Below, piece by piece: positions 1-8,855 of a DNA stretch of 39,466 nucleotides. How positions within the stretch are numbered: position 1 is the stretch's first letter; every line of letters begins with the position of its first letter. The position numbers and the translations under genes were made by a program. The DNA lies in the NCBI GenBank assembly GCA_025463745.1, contig JAODBB010000154.1, positions 1 to 39,466 of the forward strand, read 5' to 3'. This DNA is from Subtercola sp. Its GTDB lineage: Bacteria > Actinomycetota > Actinomycetes > Actinomycetales > Microbacteriaceae. The notes beneath the pieces were generated by a model, which did not search any database, was not told where the DNA came from, and saw only the letters and a program-made list of their open reading frames with translations.

Positions 1-1055
1 TCCTCACGATCGACGCGCGCGGCGCCGCATCCGTGCGCCCGGCGGAGACGTCAGACCGCAGGCAGCCCATCGCCTGCATCAGTCCGGGCTGGGTGGACCT
101 CCACGCCCACGTGTACGACGGCACCACCCAGATCAGCGTCCATCCCGACAGGGTCGGCCTGAACCAGGGCGTGCACACCGTCGCCGACGCAGGAAGTGCC
201 GGTCAGGCCACGCTGTCGGGGTTGATCGACTACGTCGTACCCAGCGCGACGACCAAGGTCCTCGCCTGGCTGAACATCGGATCGCACGGACTCGTGCACC
301 TGAAGGAGACCTCCGACGCGAGCTTCATCGATGTCGCGGCTACGGTCGATGCGGCGGCGGCAGCGCCCGAGTTCGTACGCGGTATCAAGGTGCGCTCCAG
401 CGGTGCGATCGTCGGGAACATGGGCCTGCAGCCGCTGCAGCTCGGAAAGCTTGCCGCACGCACCGCCGGGCTGCCCCTGCTGGTGCACATCGGCGAAGCG
501 CCTCCGCTCATCGACGATGTGCTCGATGTGCTCGACAAAGGCGACACGATCACCCACTGTTTCCACGGCAAGCTCGGATTCCCGTGGGAGGCGAACGGCG
601 AACCGACGCCGGCTCTTCGTCGGGCACTTGAACGCGGCGTTCGGCTCGACGTAGGCCACGGCGCCGCCAGCTTCGATACGGCGGTCGCCCGATCAGCGAT
701 CCAGGCCGGCTTCCTCCCCCACACGATCAGCACCGACATCCATGTTCGGAACATCGGCGGCCCCGTGTTCGACATCGCAACGGTGATGACCAAGATGCTG
801 CACTGCGGCATGCCGCTCCCCGCGATCGTCGACGCCGTGACTCGTTCCCCGCGACAGACCCTCGGTCTCGACGAGCCGTGGATCGCCGACGACGGTTCAC
901 TCACGCACGCCACGATCTTCGAGTTGTCAGACAGCGCTCCGGTCGGCCGACGCTACGTCGACCCCAACGGCACGACGTTCGAGCCCGCACAGCACATCGT
1001 CGCGACGGCCACCGTGAGGCAGGGCAAGATCGATGAAGCGTCTCCGCGCCACTGA
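1..1055 (+). CDS. cog3964 amidohydrolase/deacetylase family metallohydrolase (5' truncated)
   Basis: The reading frame is already open at the window edge, so the true start lies upstream. The product is an amidohydrolase-superfamily TIM-barrel metalloenzyme. Visible hallmarks are the first metal motif VDLHAH, a lysine in GIKVRSS (the usual carboxylated bridging lysine), histidines in LLVHIGE and ITHCFHG, and the late aspartate in ISTDIH. These segments, with VADAGSAG and LDVGHG, match cog3964 proteins, often mislabelled dihydroorotase. The Agrobacterium member Atu3266 is reported to hydrolyse acetylated (R)-2-hydroxyacids such as acetyl-(R)-mandelate. Inference: this copy may release an (R)-2-hydroxyacid for the FAD/Fe-S dehydrogenase nearby. 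It converges on the GntR gene at 1068. Family assignment is firm; the substrate is not proven. Confidence 0.88.
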   Translation, partial: LTIDARGAASVRPAETSDRRQPIACISPGWVDLHAHVYDGTTQISVHPDRVGLNQGVHTVADAGSAGQATLSGLIDYVVPSATTKVLAWLNIGSHGLVHLKETSDASFIDVAATVDAAAAAPEFVRGIKVRSSGAIVGNMGLQPLQLGKLAARTAGLPLLVHIGEAPPLIDDVLDVLDKGDTITHCFHGKLGFPWEANGEPTPALRRALERGVRLDVGHGAASFDTAVARSAIQAGFLPHTISTDIHVRNIGGPVFDIATVMTKMLHCGMPLPAIVDAVTRSPRQTLGLDEPWIADDGSLTHATIFELSDSAPVGRRYVDPNGTTFEPAQHIVATATVRQGKIDEASPRH

Positions 1056-1067
1056 GACAGTCGCGGG

Positions 1068-1721
1068 CTAGGGCTGCTGGCTGCTCAGCGTTGTCATCAG
1101 CAGATCGCGTGCGTGCTCGAGGTGCGCATGCAACGCCTCGACGGCACCAGACGCGTCTCCGCTCGCCACACGGTCGAGAATGTTCGCATGCTCACTCGCG
1201 ATGAGGTCGACGCTGAGCAGACCGCGCCCCTGCACCTGGGCCATGCACAGCTTCACCTCGTTCACGAGCGATCCGTACATCCGGCTCAGTCGCGGGCTGC
1301 GGAGGGCATCGACGAGGGCCAGGTGAAAGCGCATATCGGGCTCGACGATTTCGAGATCGCCGAGGGCGCCGGCCAGCACCACGTCGGCGTTCGCCGCGCG
1401 AGCGGCCTCGGGCACCAGGCGCAAGGCAGCGAGCCGACGGAGAGCCTCGCCTTCGAGATGTGAGCGTGTGTCGTAGATGTCACGGATGCTCCGGGCGTCG
1501 AGCACCGGGATCCGCGCTGTTTTGTGAACCGAGCGATCGAGAAGGCCTTCTGCCACGAGTTGTTCGATGGCCGCCTTCGCGGTGGGCCGGGCGATGTCAT
1601 AGTGGCCGGCGACGTCAGCCTCCGTGAGCATCGCACCGCCGCGCAGTTCCCCGCCGAAGAGCCGCTGGCGCAGGTCGTCGCTCACCGCGTCGACCATCGA
1701 GACGACGGCGAGACGCGGCAC
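1068..1721 (-). CDS. GntR family transcriptional regulator, FCD (FadR-like) subfamily
   Basis: This 217-residue protein has an N-terminal winged helix (about residues 8-70, with TEADVAGHYDIARPTAKAAI as the helix-turn-helix) and a C-terminal all-helical FCD ligand domain. The probable metal-binding polar residues lie in DMRFHLAL, SEHANIL and HLEHARD, as in FCD proteins that sense small carboxylic acids. The start is GTG, preceded by AAGGAG five bases upstream. It is divergent from the FAD/Fe-S dehydrogenase gene, and an exact FCD-type operator lies in the shared intergenic region at 1783-1793. It therefore probably represses that gene, and perhaps its own, until a hydroxyacid or keto acid is present. 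The effector is inferred. Confidence 0.9.
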   Translation of the reverse strand: MPRLAVVSMVDAVSDDLRQRLFGGELRGGAMLTEADVAGHYDIARPTAKAAIEQLVAEGLLDRSVHKTARIPVLDARSIRDIYDTRSHLEGEALRRLAALRLVPEAARAANADVVLAGALGDLEIVEPDMRFHLALVDALRSPRLSRMYGSLVNEVKLCMAQVQGRGLLSVDLIASEHANILDRVASGDASGAVEALHAHLEHARDLLMTTLSSQQP

Positions 1722-1775
1722 GGGTGCTCCTTCAGAATCGAACTCCAGCGTAGTATGAAGTCAGCATCTCAGCCC

Positions 1776-1793
1776 AGTATACTTGTCTGACAA
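1776..1793 (+). promoter_or_regulatory. -10 element and GntR/FCD operator
   Basis: TATACT (1778-1783) is a good -10 hexamer for the plus-strand dehydrogenase gene. TTGTCTGACAA (1783-1793) is a palindrome with an unpaired central T and fits the FadR-subfamily consensus TNGTNNNACNA at every fixed position. The operator would cover the transcription start, implying repression. The adjacent AGTATACT (1776-1783) is itself palindromic. I see no convincing -35 hexamer for the plus strand. Confidence 0.72.
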
Positions 1794-1822
1794 TTACTGA
1801 TCTCGCCGAGGAGTCGACCCGA

Positions 1823-4678
1823 ATGACCCCCGTTCTCTCCCCGAATTCGCTGCTCGCAACGCTCGCCGCTGCCACCGGGAATGCGGATCACGTGCTCTCC
1901 CGGGCGATCGACCGGCACGCCAATGCCCATGACGCTTCGCACTTCCTGCTCGTGCCAGAGGCCGTGGTCGTTGCCTCTGATGCGGCCGAGGTGGGCCGGC
2001 TGCTTCGTGCGAGCGGGGCATCGGGCATCCCGCTGACGTTCCGTTCGGGGGGCACGAGTCTGAGCGGTCAGGGCGTTACTGACAGCGTGCTGGTGGATGT
2101 GCGGCGCAACTTCCGGTCGATCGAGGTGCAGAACGATGGTGCCCGGGTTCGGGTGCAGCCCGGGGCGACAGTGCGGCAGGTGAACGCACGCTTGGCGCGA
2201 TTCGGCCGCAAACTGGGCCCGGATCCGGCGAGCGAGATCGCGTGCACCATCGGCGGGGTCGTGGCGAACAACTCCAGCGGCATGTCGTGCGGCATCACGG
2301 CGAACACCTACCGCACGCTCGAGTCGATGGTGGTCGTACTCGCGAGCGGCACCGTGATCGACACCGGCGTCTCGGATGCGGATGCACGGCTGCACCACGA
2401 CGAGCCAGCGCTGCACGGGGGACTTCTGCGGTTGCGAGACCGGATCCGCCAGAACCCGACATCGGTGCGCGAGCTCGAGCGGCAGTTCTCGATGAAGAAC
2501 ACGATGGGGTACGGGCTGAACGCGTTCCTCGATCATGACACTGCGGTGCAGATCCTCGCGCACCTGATCATCGGCTCTGAGGGAACCCTCGGGTTCGTGG
2601 CCGAGGCCACCTTTCACACTGTTCCCGCGTACGCACACGCCTCAACCGGGCTCCTCGTCTTCGACGACCTCGTTTCGGCGAACGAGGCGCTGCCCGCTCT
2701 CGTCGAGTCGGGGGCATCGGCCCTCGAGCTCATGGATGCGCTCTCGCTTCGGGTCGGGCAGAGCGAAAGTGACGCGCATCCACTGATCGCGAGCCTCGAC
2801 GTGAACCAGCACGCAGCCCTCCTCGTCGAATACCAGGCCGAGACGGCGGCGGAGCTCGCAGCAGTCGCCGCCGACGGTCTCGCTGTGATGTCGCGGCTCG
2901 CCCTCACCAGACCCGGCGAACTGACAACGAATGAGGCCACACGCGATGCCCTCTGGCACCTGCGGAAAGGGCTCTACACGACAGTCGCCGAGAGCCGGCC
3001 GTCGGGCACGACGGCGTTGCTTGAGGATGTCGTCGTGCCCGTGGCCTCACTCGCCCACACCTGCGCCGAACTCGGCAGGCTCTTCGACCGATACTCCTAC
3101 GAGAACAGCGTCATCTTCGGGCACGCCAAAGACGGCAACATCCACTTCATGCTCACCGACCGGTTCGCCGAGCCCGCCGCGAACGAGAAATACGCCGCGT
3201 TCACCGAGGATATGGTCGAACTCATCCTCGACGAGGGTGGCTCGCTCAAGGCCGAACACGGCACGGGCCGGGTGATGGCGCCGTTCGTGCGACGGCAGTA
3301 CGGCGACGAACTGTTCGAGATCATGCGCGAGGTGAAGCGGCTCGCCGACCCGGCCGCTATCCTCAACCCGGGCGTGCTCATCGAAGCGGCGCCGGATGCC
3401 CACCTCACCGATATCAAGTCGACACCGACCATCGAGGTCGAAGCCGACCGGTGCGTCGAGTGCGGCTACTGCGAGCCGGTCTGCCCGAGCCGCGACCTGA
3501 CCCTCACCCCCCGGCAACGGATCGTGGTGAAGCGCGCGGTCGCCGCCGCCCTGGCCGCAGGCGACACCGTGCTTGCACAAGAACTCGAGAACGACTACGA
3601 ATACAGTAGTGTGCAGACCTGCGCCGTCGACGGGATGTGCCAGACCGCATGCCCTGTGCTCATCAACACAGGCGACCTGGTGCGGCGGCTGCGCAAGACC
3701 GATCATGCCGCCCTCGAGAACGCCGTCTGGACCGGTGCGGCGAAGAACTGGGCGACGACCACTCGCATTGCGAGCGCCGCGCTCACGGTTGCGGCCGCCG
3801 TGCCGGCACCGCTCGTGCAGCTGCCCAACCATGCGGGCCGCGCCGTCGTGGGCGACGATGTGCTGCCGCTATGGTCGCCGGAGCTCCCGAAAGGCGGGCG
3901 GTCACGAAAGAAAACCGCTGCCTTTTCGGCCGCCACGGTTCTCTCATCGGCGAGCGCAGGCACCACTGCTGCCGCCGTCTACGTGCCCGCCTGCGTCAAC
4001 ACGATGTTCGGTCCGGCAGACGGCGGCGATGGCGTTCAGCAGAGCTTTCACGATCTGTGCGAGCGAGTCGGTATCACACTGCTCGTGCCCGACGACATCG
4101 ACTCGCTGTGCTGCGGCACCCCCTGGTCGTCGAAAGGCCTCCCCGCCGGTGCTGCCATCATGCGCGAACGAGTTCTCGCCTCGCTCCGAACCGCCACCCG
4201 CAACGGCGAGTTGCCGGTCGTCTGTGACGCCTCATCCTGCACCGAGGGCATCGCGCACATGATCGAGACCGACACACACGAACCTCGCATGCGCGTCATC
4301 GACGCCGTCGAGTTCGCAGCGTCACACATCCTCCCCCTGCTTCCCGATCACAAGAGGCTCGAGTCGCTTGTGATGCATCCCACCTGTTCATCTACGCGAC
4401 TGGGCACGAATGCAGCGCTGTCCGCTATCGCATCCGCCGTCGCAGAGACCGTGTCGATCCCAGACAATTGGGGCTGCTGCGCCTTCGCCGGCGACCGAGG
4501 GATGCTCCACCCCGAACTCACCGCGTCAGCCACCCGAGCCCAAGCCACAGAAGTACGCGCACTCGGCGCATCCGCCCACGCCAGCTGCAACCGCACCTGC
4601 GAACTCGGCATGACCCGTGCCACCGGCCAACAATACCGGCACATCCTCGAGCTACTCGCCGATGCAGTCGCCAACTGA
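1823..4678 (+). CDS. FAD-binding and 4Fe-4S dicluster D-2-hydroxyacid dehydrogenase (GlcD-GlcF-type fusion)
   Basis: This 951-residue flavoprotein fuses the roles of separate GlcD and GlcF subunits. The FAD_binding_4 domain includes the RSGGTSLSGQG phosphate loop near residue 75 and VGGVVANNSSGM-like segments near 150. A FAD-oxidase C domain follows, ending near 530 with the EHGTGR and LNPGVL motifs. Two 4Fe-4S motifs come next: CVECGYCEPVCP near 544 and CAVDGMCQTACP near 602. The C-terminus holds CCG-type cysteine motifs (CCGTPW, CCAFAGDRG). The family oxidises D-lactate, D-2-hydroxyglutarate or glycolate and passes electrons to quinone or another acceptor. The ATG follows GAGGAG by nine bases. 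The divergent GntR regulator and the cog3964 hydrolase support a 2-hydroxyacid substrate, though which one is unknown. Confidence 0.9.
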   Translation: MTPVLSPNSLLATLAAATGNADHVLSRAIDRHANAHDASHFLLVPEAVVVASDAAEVGRLLRASGASGIPLTFRSGGTSLSGQGVTDSVLVDVRRNFRSIEVQNDGARVRVQPGATVRQVNARLARFGRKLGPDPASEIACTIGGVVANNSSGMSCGITANTYRTLESMVVVLASGTVIDTGVSDADARLHHDEPALHGGLLRLRDRIRQNPTSVRELERQFSMKNTMGYGLNAFLDHDTAVQILAHLIIGSEGTLGFVAEATFHTVPAYAHASTGLLVFDDLVSANEALPALVESGASALELMDALSLRVGQSESDAHPLIASLDVNQHAALLVEYQAETAAELAAVAADGLAVMSRLALTRPGELTTNEATRDALWHLRKGLYTTVAESRPSGTTALLEDVVVPVASLAHTCAELGRLFDRYSYENSVIFGHAKDGNIHFMLTDRFAEPAANEKYAAFTEDMVELILDEGGSLKAEHGTGRVMAPFVRRQYGDELFEIMREVKRLADPAAILNPGVLIEAAPDAHLTDIKSTPTIEVEADRCVECGYCEPVCPSRDLTLTPRQRIVVKRAVAAALAAGDTVLAQELENDYEYSSVQTCAVDGMCQTACPVLINTGDLVRRLRKTDHAALENAVWTGAAKNWATTTRIASAALTVAAAVPAPLVQLPNHAGRAVVGDDVLPLWSPELPKGGRSRKKTAAFSAATVLSSASAGTTAAAVYVPACVNTMFGPADGGDGVQQSFHDLCERVGITLLVPDDIDSLCCGTPWSSKGLPAGAAIMRERVLASLRTATRNGELPVVCDASSCTEGIAHMIETDTHEPRMRVIDAVEFAASHILPLLPDHKRLESLVMHPTCSSTRLGTNAALSAIASAVAETVSIPDNWGCCAFAGDRGMLHPELTASATRAQATEVRALGASAHASCNRTCELGMTRATGQQYRHILELLADAVAN

Positions 4679-4737
4679 AGAATGTGTCAGCGGATTGTGT
4701 CGTGATCTGCTCAAAAGCCGAGGAAGCGGCCTACGAT

Positions 4738-5442
4738 TCAGAGCGCACCCATCAGCGGGCCGTGATTCTGGATGATATGCGAACGCAACTCGGCGAGAAA
4801 CGCCGCACGATTGCCCTCTTTCGCCCGATCGAGGAGACGACGGTGCTCGGCGATGAACTCATCCCAGCGGCCGGTGACCTGCTCGTAGGTGCGCAGCATC
4901 ATCACCGACTGCCGATCTCGCATCCTGTCGTAGAAGTCGATGAGGAGCGGGTTGTCACCAGCTTCGACGAAGGCACGATGGAAGTCGATCGTCAGCGGAA
5001 CGAGCTTCTCGTAACTGCCCTGCTCGAGTTCGGCGATCTGCTGCCGAATCGAGTCTTCAAGGCGTGAGCAGAGCTGCGCCCGCGCATCGTCGGAGAGCGC
5101 ATCGATGTGAGCGGATTCGAGCACCACGCGCGCATCTGACACTGCGATCGCCTCGTCGATGCTGAGGGTGCGAACAAGCGCGCCCCGTTGCGGGTAGATC
5201 GTCACCCAGCCGTCTGCCTCCAAACGGCGCAGGGCAGCGCGAACCGGGGTTCGGCTCATGCCGAGTCGCTTGGCCAGATCGTTCTCACTCAGCATGCTGC
5301 CGGGCGGGAACGTTCCGTCACGCAACCACTCGCGCAACTGGGCGTGGGCCTGCTCGACAGCGCTCGGAGGGGTCGTCGTCACCGGTGCCGCGACAGCTCC
5401 ATTCGTCGGTACCAGACGCTCGGAATATGGGGCGACCCGCAT
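4738..5442 (-). CDS. GntR family transcriptional regulator, FCD subfamily
   Basis: The product is 234 residues. The winged helix-turn-helix lies near residues 25-95 (LSENDLAKRLGMSRTPVRAA), and an FCD domain follows with likely metal residues in DFHRAF, EHRRLL and the late HIIQNH. I take the ATG at 5442 although the frame is open further upstream. This ATG overlaps the stop codon of the MFS gene as TGATG, the usual sign of translational coupling, and the upstream extension is arginine/cysteine-rich and unlike the family. It probably regulates the transporter with which it is co-transcribed; a candidate site lies just upstream of the MFS start (6662-6672). Ligand unknown. Confidence 0.9.
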   Translation of the reverse strand: MRVAPYSERLVPTNGAVAAPVTTTPPSAVEQAHAQLREWLRDGTFPPGSMLSENDLAKRLGMSRTPVRAALRRLEADGWVTIYPQRGALVRTLSIDEAIAVSDARVVLESAHIDALSDDARAQLCSRLEDSIRQQIAELEQGSYEKLVPLTIDFHRAFVEAGDNPLLIDFYDRMRDRQSVMMLRTYEQVTGRWDEFIAEHRRLLDRAKEGNRAAFLAELRSHIIQNHGPLMGAL

Positions 5443-6659
5443 CAGCGCACCTCCACGGCACGGGAGCTGAGGATGCCGCGCGAGGCGATCACAGCGCACA
5501 GTGAACACGCAGCCGCGACCGCGACGAGCAACACCCACATCGGCGAAACCGCAGTGAGCGCGGCGAGGATGGCCGGCAACAGAAAGCCGGCGTAGGTGAG
5601 CGAGTAGAACACCGCGGTGAGGCCGGCCAGATCATCCGGCGTCGCCATCGCCTGCACTGCTATCAGCCCTGACACCATCGCGAGCCCATAACCGGCCCCG
5701 AAGACCGGTGCGGCGACGAGAACCGCCCACACCTGGCCAGAGGTGGCGGCCGGGATGAGCAGCAGCGCTCCGGCCGCGATCAGCCCCACACCGACCAAAG
5801 CGGCCCGCCCGCGCAGCAGCACGATCAGCGGCCCCGAGAACACCTGCGTGACCCACCCGCACGCCAGAGTGATGACAGTGACGAGCGTGGCGAATCCCAC
5901 CGCGTAGCCGGGAAGCGCATCACCCACGAGGCTCGGCCCCACGGCGAACGCCAGAGCAGGGGCGGCGAACACCCACGGGGCCAGGGGAAGCACGACCGCG
6001 GCGAACCGCGAGCGCGACCGCGACGGCACCCGCAGATCGCCCCACAGGCTCTTCACTTTTGCGTTGACAGAGCGCGTCTCGGCCGCGATCACTAGGGCGC
6101 CGAGCGCGGCCAAACATGCTGCGATCTGCACGAGATAGGGAAGAACGGAAGGCCACGGCGCCCACTGCGCCAGGGCACCGCCGATGCCCGCGCCTCCCCC
6201 GAATCCCAACGTCAAGGCCACGGAAGCCCGGCGCGCGCCGGCCTCAGCCCGTCCACTCGCCACCGAAAGCTCCTTGATCCAAGCGGTTCCGACGACCATG
6301 CCGGCGGCGACGCTCACACCGCTGACGAACCGGCCGACACACAGCCCGGCCAGACTCGAACCAGAATTCGCCAGAATCACACTTCCGACGATGCCGATGA
6401 CGACTCCGGCCACCAGAATCGGTTTGCGCCCGAAGCGATCCGACCATGCCCCCGACAGAGCGAACCCGGGCACGATGCCGAGCACATACACCGCGAGCAG
6501 CACGTCGACCTGAACCTGCGTGAATCCGTCGACGTGCCGGTAGAGCTGCATCAAAGGGAGGAACTGATTGCCGCCCCACGCGAGAACCACAACGGCCGGG
6601 GCGACCGCCAGCCAGCTCCGAGCATGACTCTGTACTTCGCGCGTTCCGTTCATCGTCAC
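5442..6659 (-). CDS. MFS transporter
   Basis: This is a 405-residue integral membrane protein of the major facilitator superfamily with about twelve hydrophobic segments. The cytoplasmic loop-2 signature GAWSDRFGRKP (motif A) is near residue 70. The annotated start is GTG; an in-frame ATG lies two codons later (6653). Neither has a clear Shine-Dalgarno sequence, so the mRNA may be leaderless or weakly translated. The stop codon overlaps the start of the GntR regulator, so the two form one operon on the minus strand. Its position next to the FAD/Fe-S hydroxyacid dehydrogenase makes a carboxylate substrate plausible, but nothing in the sequence fixes it. Confidence 0.88.
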   Translation of the reverse strand: MTMNGTREVQSHARSWLAVAPAVVVLAWGGNQFLPLMQLYRHVDGFTQVQVDVLLAVYVLGIVPGFALSGAWSDRFGRKPILVAGVVIGIVGSVILANSGSSLAGLCVGRFVSGVSVAAGMVVGTAWIKELSVASGRAEAGARRASVALTLGFGGGAGIGGALAQWAPWPSVLPYLVQIAACLAALGALVIAAETRSVNAKVKSLWGDLRVPSRSRSRFAAVVLPLAPWVFAAPALAFAVGPSLVGDALPGYAVGFATLVTVITLACGWVTQVFSGPLIVLLRGRAALVGVGLIAAGALLLIPAATSGQVWAVLVAAPVFGAGYGLAMVSGLIAVQAMATPDDLAGLTAVFYSLTYAGFLLPAILAALTAVSPMWVLLVAVAAACSLCAVIASRGILSSRAVEVR

Positions 6660-6661
6660 TA

Positions 6662-6672
6662 CTGTACAACTA
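6662..6672 (-). promoter_or_regulatory. candidate GntR/FCD operator upstream of MFS gene
   Basis: On the minus strand this reads TAGTTGTACAG, matching five of the six fixed positions of TNGTNNNACNA. It lies three bases upstream of the GTG start of the MFS-GntR operon, where a bound repressor would block initiation. The single mismatch and short length make this a suggestion only. Confidence 0.35.
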
Positions 6673-6739
6673 GGATCCCAGTTGTGATCGCATGTATCGG
6701 CTCTTCTCTCGGGGGCGGCAAGAGATTACCGTGAGGCTC

Positions 6740-6922
6740 ATGATCGAGTGCATGGTCGACGGATGCGGCAGCGAGCCCGACGACCGTCTCACCGTGAATT
6801 CGAACGGACTGCTGCTCGTCTACGCGATCTGTTCCGAGCACGCTCAGGATTTTCGATGGGGCGCCATCGCCGTCACGCCGGCCGAAGTCACGCGCGGCCT
6901 GATCGGGCCAGCCGCTTCTTAG
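6740..6922 (+). CDS. small cysteine-containing hypothetical protein
   Basis: This is a 60-residue product from the ATG at 6740; an in-frame GTG at 6731 would add three residues. I do not recognise a family. An early pair C-x4-C and a later CSEH suggest a small zinc knuckle. The rest (LTVNSNGLLLVYAI) looks like a beta-strand pair, and codon use resembles the neighbours. A perfect GNRA-capped hairpin begins three bases after the stop codon (6925-6940), which supports a real gene end. The gene is isolated, divergent from the MFS gene and convergent with the AarF-type gene. Confidence 0.5.
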   Translation: MIECMVDGCGSEPDDRLTVNSNGLLLVYAICSEHAQDFRWGAIAVTPAEVTRGLIGPAAS

Positions 6923-6924
6923 CG

Positions 6925-6940
6925 CGCTGCGAAAGCAGCG
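6925..6940 (+). terminator. GNRA hairpin after small gene
   Basis: CGCTGC-GAAA-GCAGCG forms a perfect 6-bp stem with a GAAA tetraloop directly behind the stop codon at 6922. No U-tract follows, which is common for actinobacterial terminators, so termination is inferred. Confidence 0.45.
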
Positions 6941-7134
6941 GACTGCCGAACGAGGCGGGTGATACCGACATAAGCGCATCCGAGCTACGCTGACCCGGTT
7001 CGCCCCGTGCCTAGCTTCGACGCAGGAGCTTATAGTGCAGACGGACCGCGGTCGTCGATCGCAGCCGGAGCGTGTGGTCGGTTCGAAGGGTGCCTTCGTC
7101 ATCGCAACTTCTGCAGTTCTCCTGAAGTGCAGAC

Positions 7135-8838
7135 CTATGACCCGGGCTTCACCATCTTGACGATGCGGGTCACGGCGTTGCGGTAGCCCGGGCGTTTCAT
7201 CTGCAGTCGGTGCCAGGTGATGACGCCGACGGCGGCGCTGACAACTCCCGGGAGGGACACCCCCGCGATCAGCGGCCCGGTCTTGTTGGAGAGCAGTTGT
7301 GATGCTGCGAGAATCGACGCGCTGGCGAGGACGCCATCGACGAGCTGCGGCACGGAACCATCGGCGTCATGCACCTTGAAGTCGACCGCGACTGAACCCG
7401 CACGCAATTGCGCGAATACCTTACGCACGTCGTCGGGCAGGGAGGTGAACAACCGCTCCCATGACTTCGCCGTGCGCGCGACGTGGTGAGCGAGACGCCG
7501 GGGATCGAGCCGTTCCAGCATCATCTGGCGAAGGTAGGGCTGGAGCAGCTCGGTGATCGACTGAGAAGTGCCGAGCTGCTGGCCGAGGCCCTGAAGCCGC
7601 AGCAGCACACGAAACAGCAGTGCGAGGTCGGATGGGAATGTCAGTCTGTGCTTGCGAAGCATCGCGGAGCCGGATCGCAGCATCCCGGCGGTGTCGAGGT
7701 CGGCGACACCTCCTTTGAGGTATTGGCTCAACCAGAGGTCGATATCGCCGCGAAGTGCGTTTACATCGACGTCGGCGGGTGCGTCGGTGATCTCGATGAC
7801 CGCATCGGTGACGCCATCAACGCTCTTCTTCGAGACGGCCAAAAGCAGGTCTTCGAGCTGCTCTTTGCGCGAACCAGAGAGCCGGCCAACATCGCCGAAA
7901 TCGAGGATGGCGATGTGTTCGGGGTCGGGAAGCAGGAAGTTTCCGGGGTGCGGGTCGGCGTGGTAGACGCCGTCGCGGAACACCATCTCGAGGTAGATGT
8001 TCGAGGCGCGACGACTCATGGCGTCGACATCCCAGCCGTCTCGCTCGAGCGCCGCTCGATCGGCGAACGGCCGCCCGGTCATCATCTCCATGGTGAGCAC
8101 CTGCTTGGCAGACCGCTCGGGGTAGGGCTTGGGTATCAGCACATCCGGTTCTTCGGCGAAGTTCGCCCGGAACGTCTTCAGGCTGCCCAATTCCTGCGTC
8201 AGGTCGATGGCAGCTCGCATCATCGTGTCGAACTCGGCCACGAGCGTCGTCGGCGAGAATCGCGCAAGCTCCGGATCGTTGGCCTCGGCGAACTTGGCGA
8301 GGGCGCTCATCAGTTCGAGATCGCTGACCACACGTTCTTCGGCTCCGTCATGGAGCACCTTGACCGCGACCGCCGTGCCGTCGTCGAAGGTAGCGCGATG
8401 CACCTGCGCGACAGAGCCCGAGGCCATCGGGGTGCTCTCGAACGTTGCGAAGGCCTTGTCGACCGGCATGCCCAGCGCACTGACTATACGTTTCTCTGCC
8501 AAACCTGGCGCATCCGCCGGAACGGATGCCTGCAGCTTCGAGAGCTCATCGGCAACGTCGACACCGACGAGGTCGGGGCGAAGGCTCAACATCTGGCCGA
8601 ACTTGATCCAGGTCGTGCCGAGCTCCGACAGCGCGGATCGGAGTCGCACGCCGGCGCTCATCTGCACGAGCTCGGGATCGGCGTTCCGCTCGGCGAACGA
8701 GGCGTGTGTGCTCCCGCTCTCTCCCGTTGCCGCAGCGGCATTGGCCGCGAGACGAGCGAAGCCATACCGGCGCAGTACGCCGGCGATCTCCGATATCCGG
8801 TGTCGTTGCCGTACGAGCACTCCTGCGACGTCGGTCAT
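7135..8838 (-). CDS. AarF/ABC1/UbiB family atypical kinase
   Basis: The product is 567 residues. The UbiB-specific K-x-G-Q motif is at residues 79-82 (WIKFGQ). The modified nucleotide loop ASGSVAQVH is near 139-147, with the catalytic-domain lysine in VAVKVL (Lys160). HADPHPGN spans 293-300 and the metal-binding DFG 313-315. Two hydrophobic segments near residues 510-550 look like the C-terminal membrane anchor of the family. UbiB/ADCK proteins are ATPases of quinone and isoprenoid-lipid biology rather than classical protein kinases. The ATG is preceded by GGAGGG. It is 17 bases downstream of the small coiled-coil gene and probably co-transcribed with it, within a stress-like minus-strand cluster. 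Substrate unknown. Confidence 0.9.
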   Translation of the reverse strand: MTDVAGVLVRQRHRISEIAGVLRRYGFARLAANAAAATGESGSTHASFAERNADPELVQMSAGVRLRSALSELGTTWIKFGQMLSLRPDLVGVDVADELSKLQASVPADAPGLAEKRIVSALGMPVDKAFATFESTPMASGSVAQVHRATFDDGTAVAVKVLHDGAEERVVSDLELMSALAKFAEANDPELARFSPTTLVAEFDTMMRAAIDLTQELGSLKTFRANFAEEPDVLIPKPYPERSAKQVLTMEMMTGRPFADRAALERDGWDVDAMSRRASNIYLEMVFRDGVYHADPHPGNFLLPDPEHIAILDFGDVGRLSGSRKEQLEDLLLAVSKKSVDGVTDAVIEITDAPADVDVNALRGDIDLWLSQYLKGGVADLDTAGMLRSGSAMLRKHRLTFPSDLALLFRVLLRLQGLGQQLGTSQSITELLQPYLRQMMLERLDPRRLAHHVARTAKSWERLFTSLPDDVRKVFAQLRAGSVAVDFKVHDADGSVPQLVDGVLASASILAASQLLSNKTGPLIAGVSLPGVVSAAVGVITWHRLQMKRPGYRNAVTRIVKMVKPGS

Positions 8839-8855
8839 TCTCGCGACCCTCCTGC

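Noticed and set aside
7031..7036. TATAGT, a good -10 hexamer, between the small cysteine gene and the AarF gene
   Set aside because: No matching -35 and no plus-strand gene downstream. A small antisense RNA is possible but unsupported.
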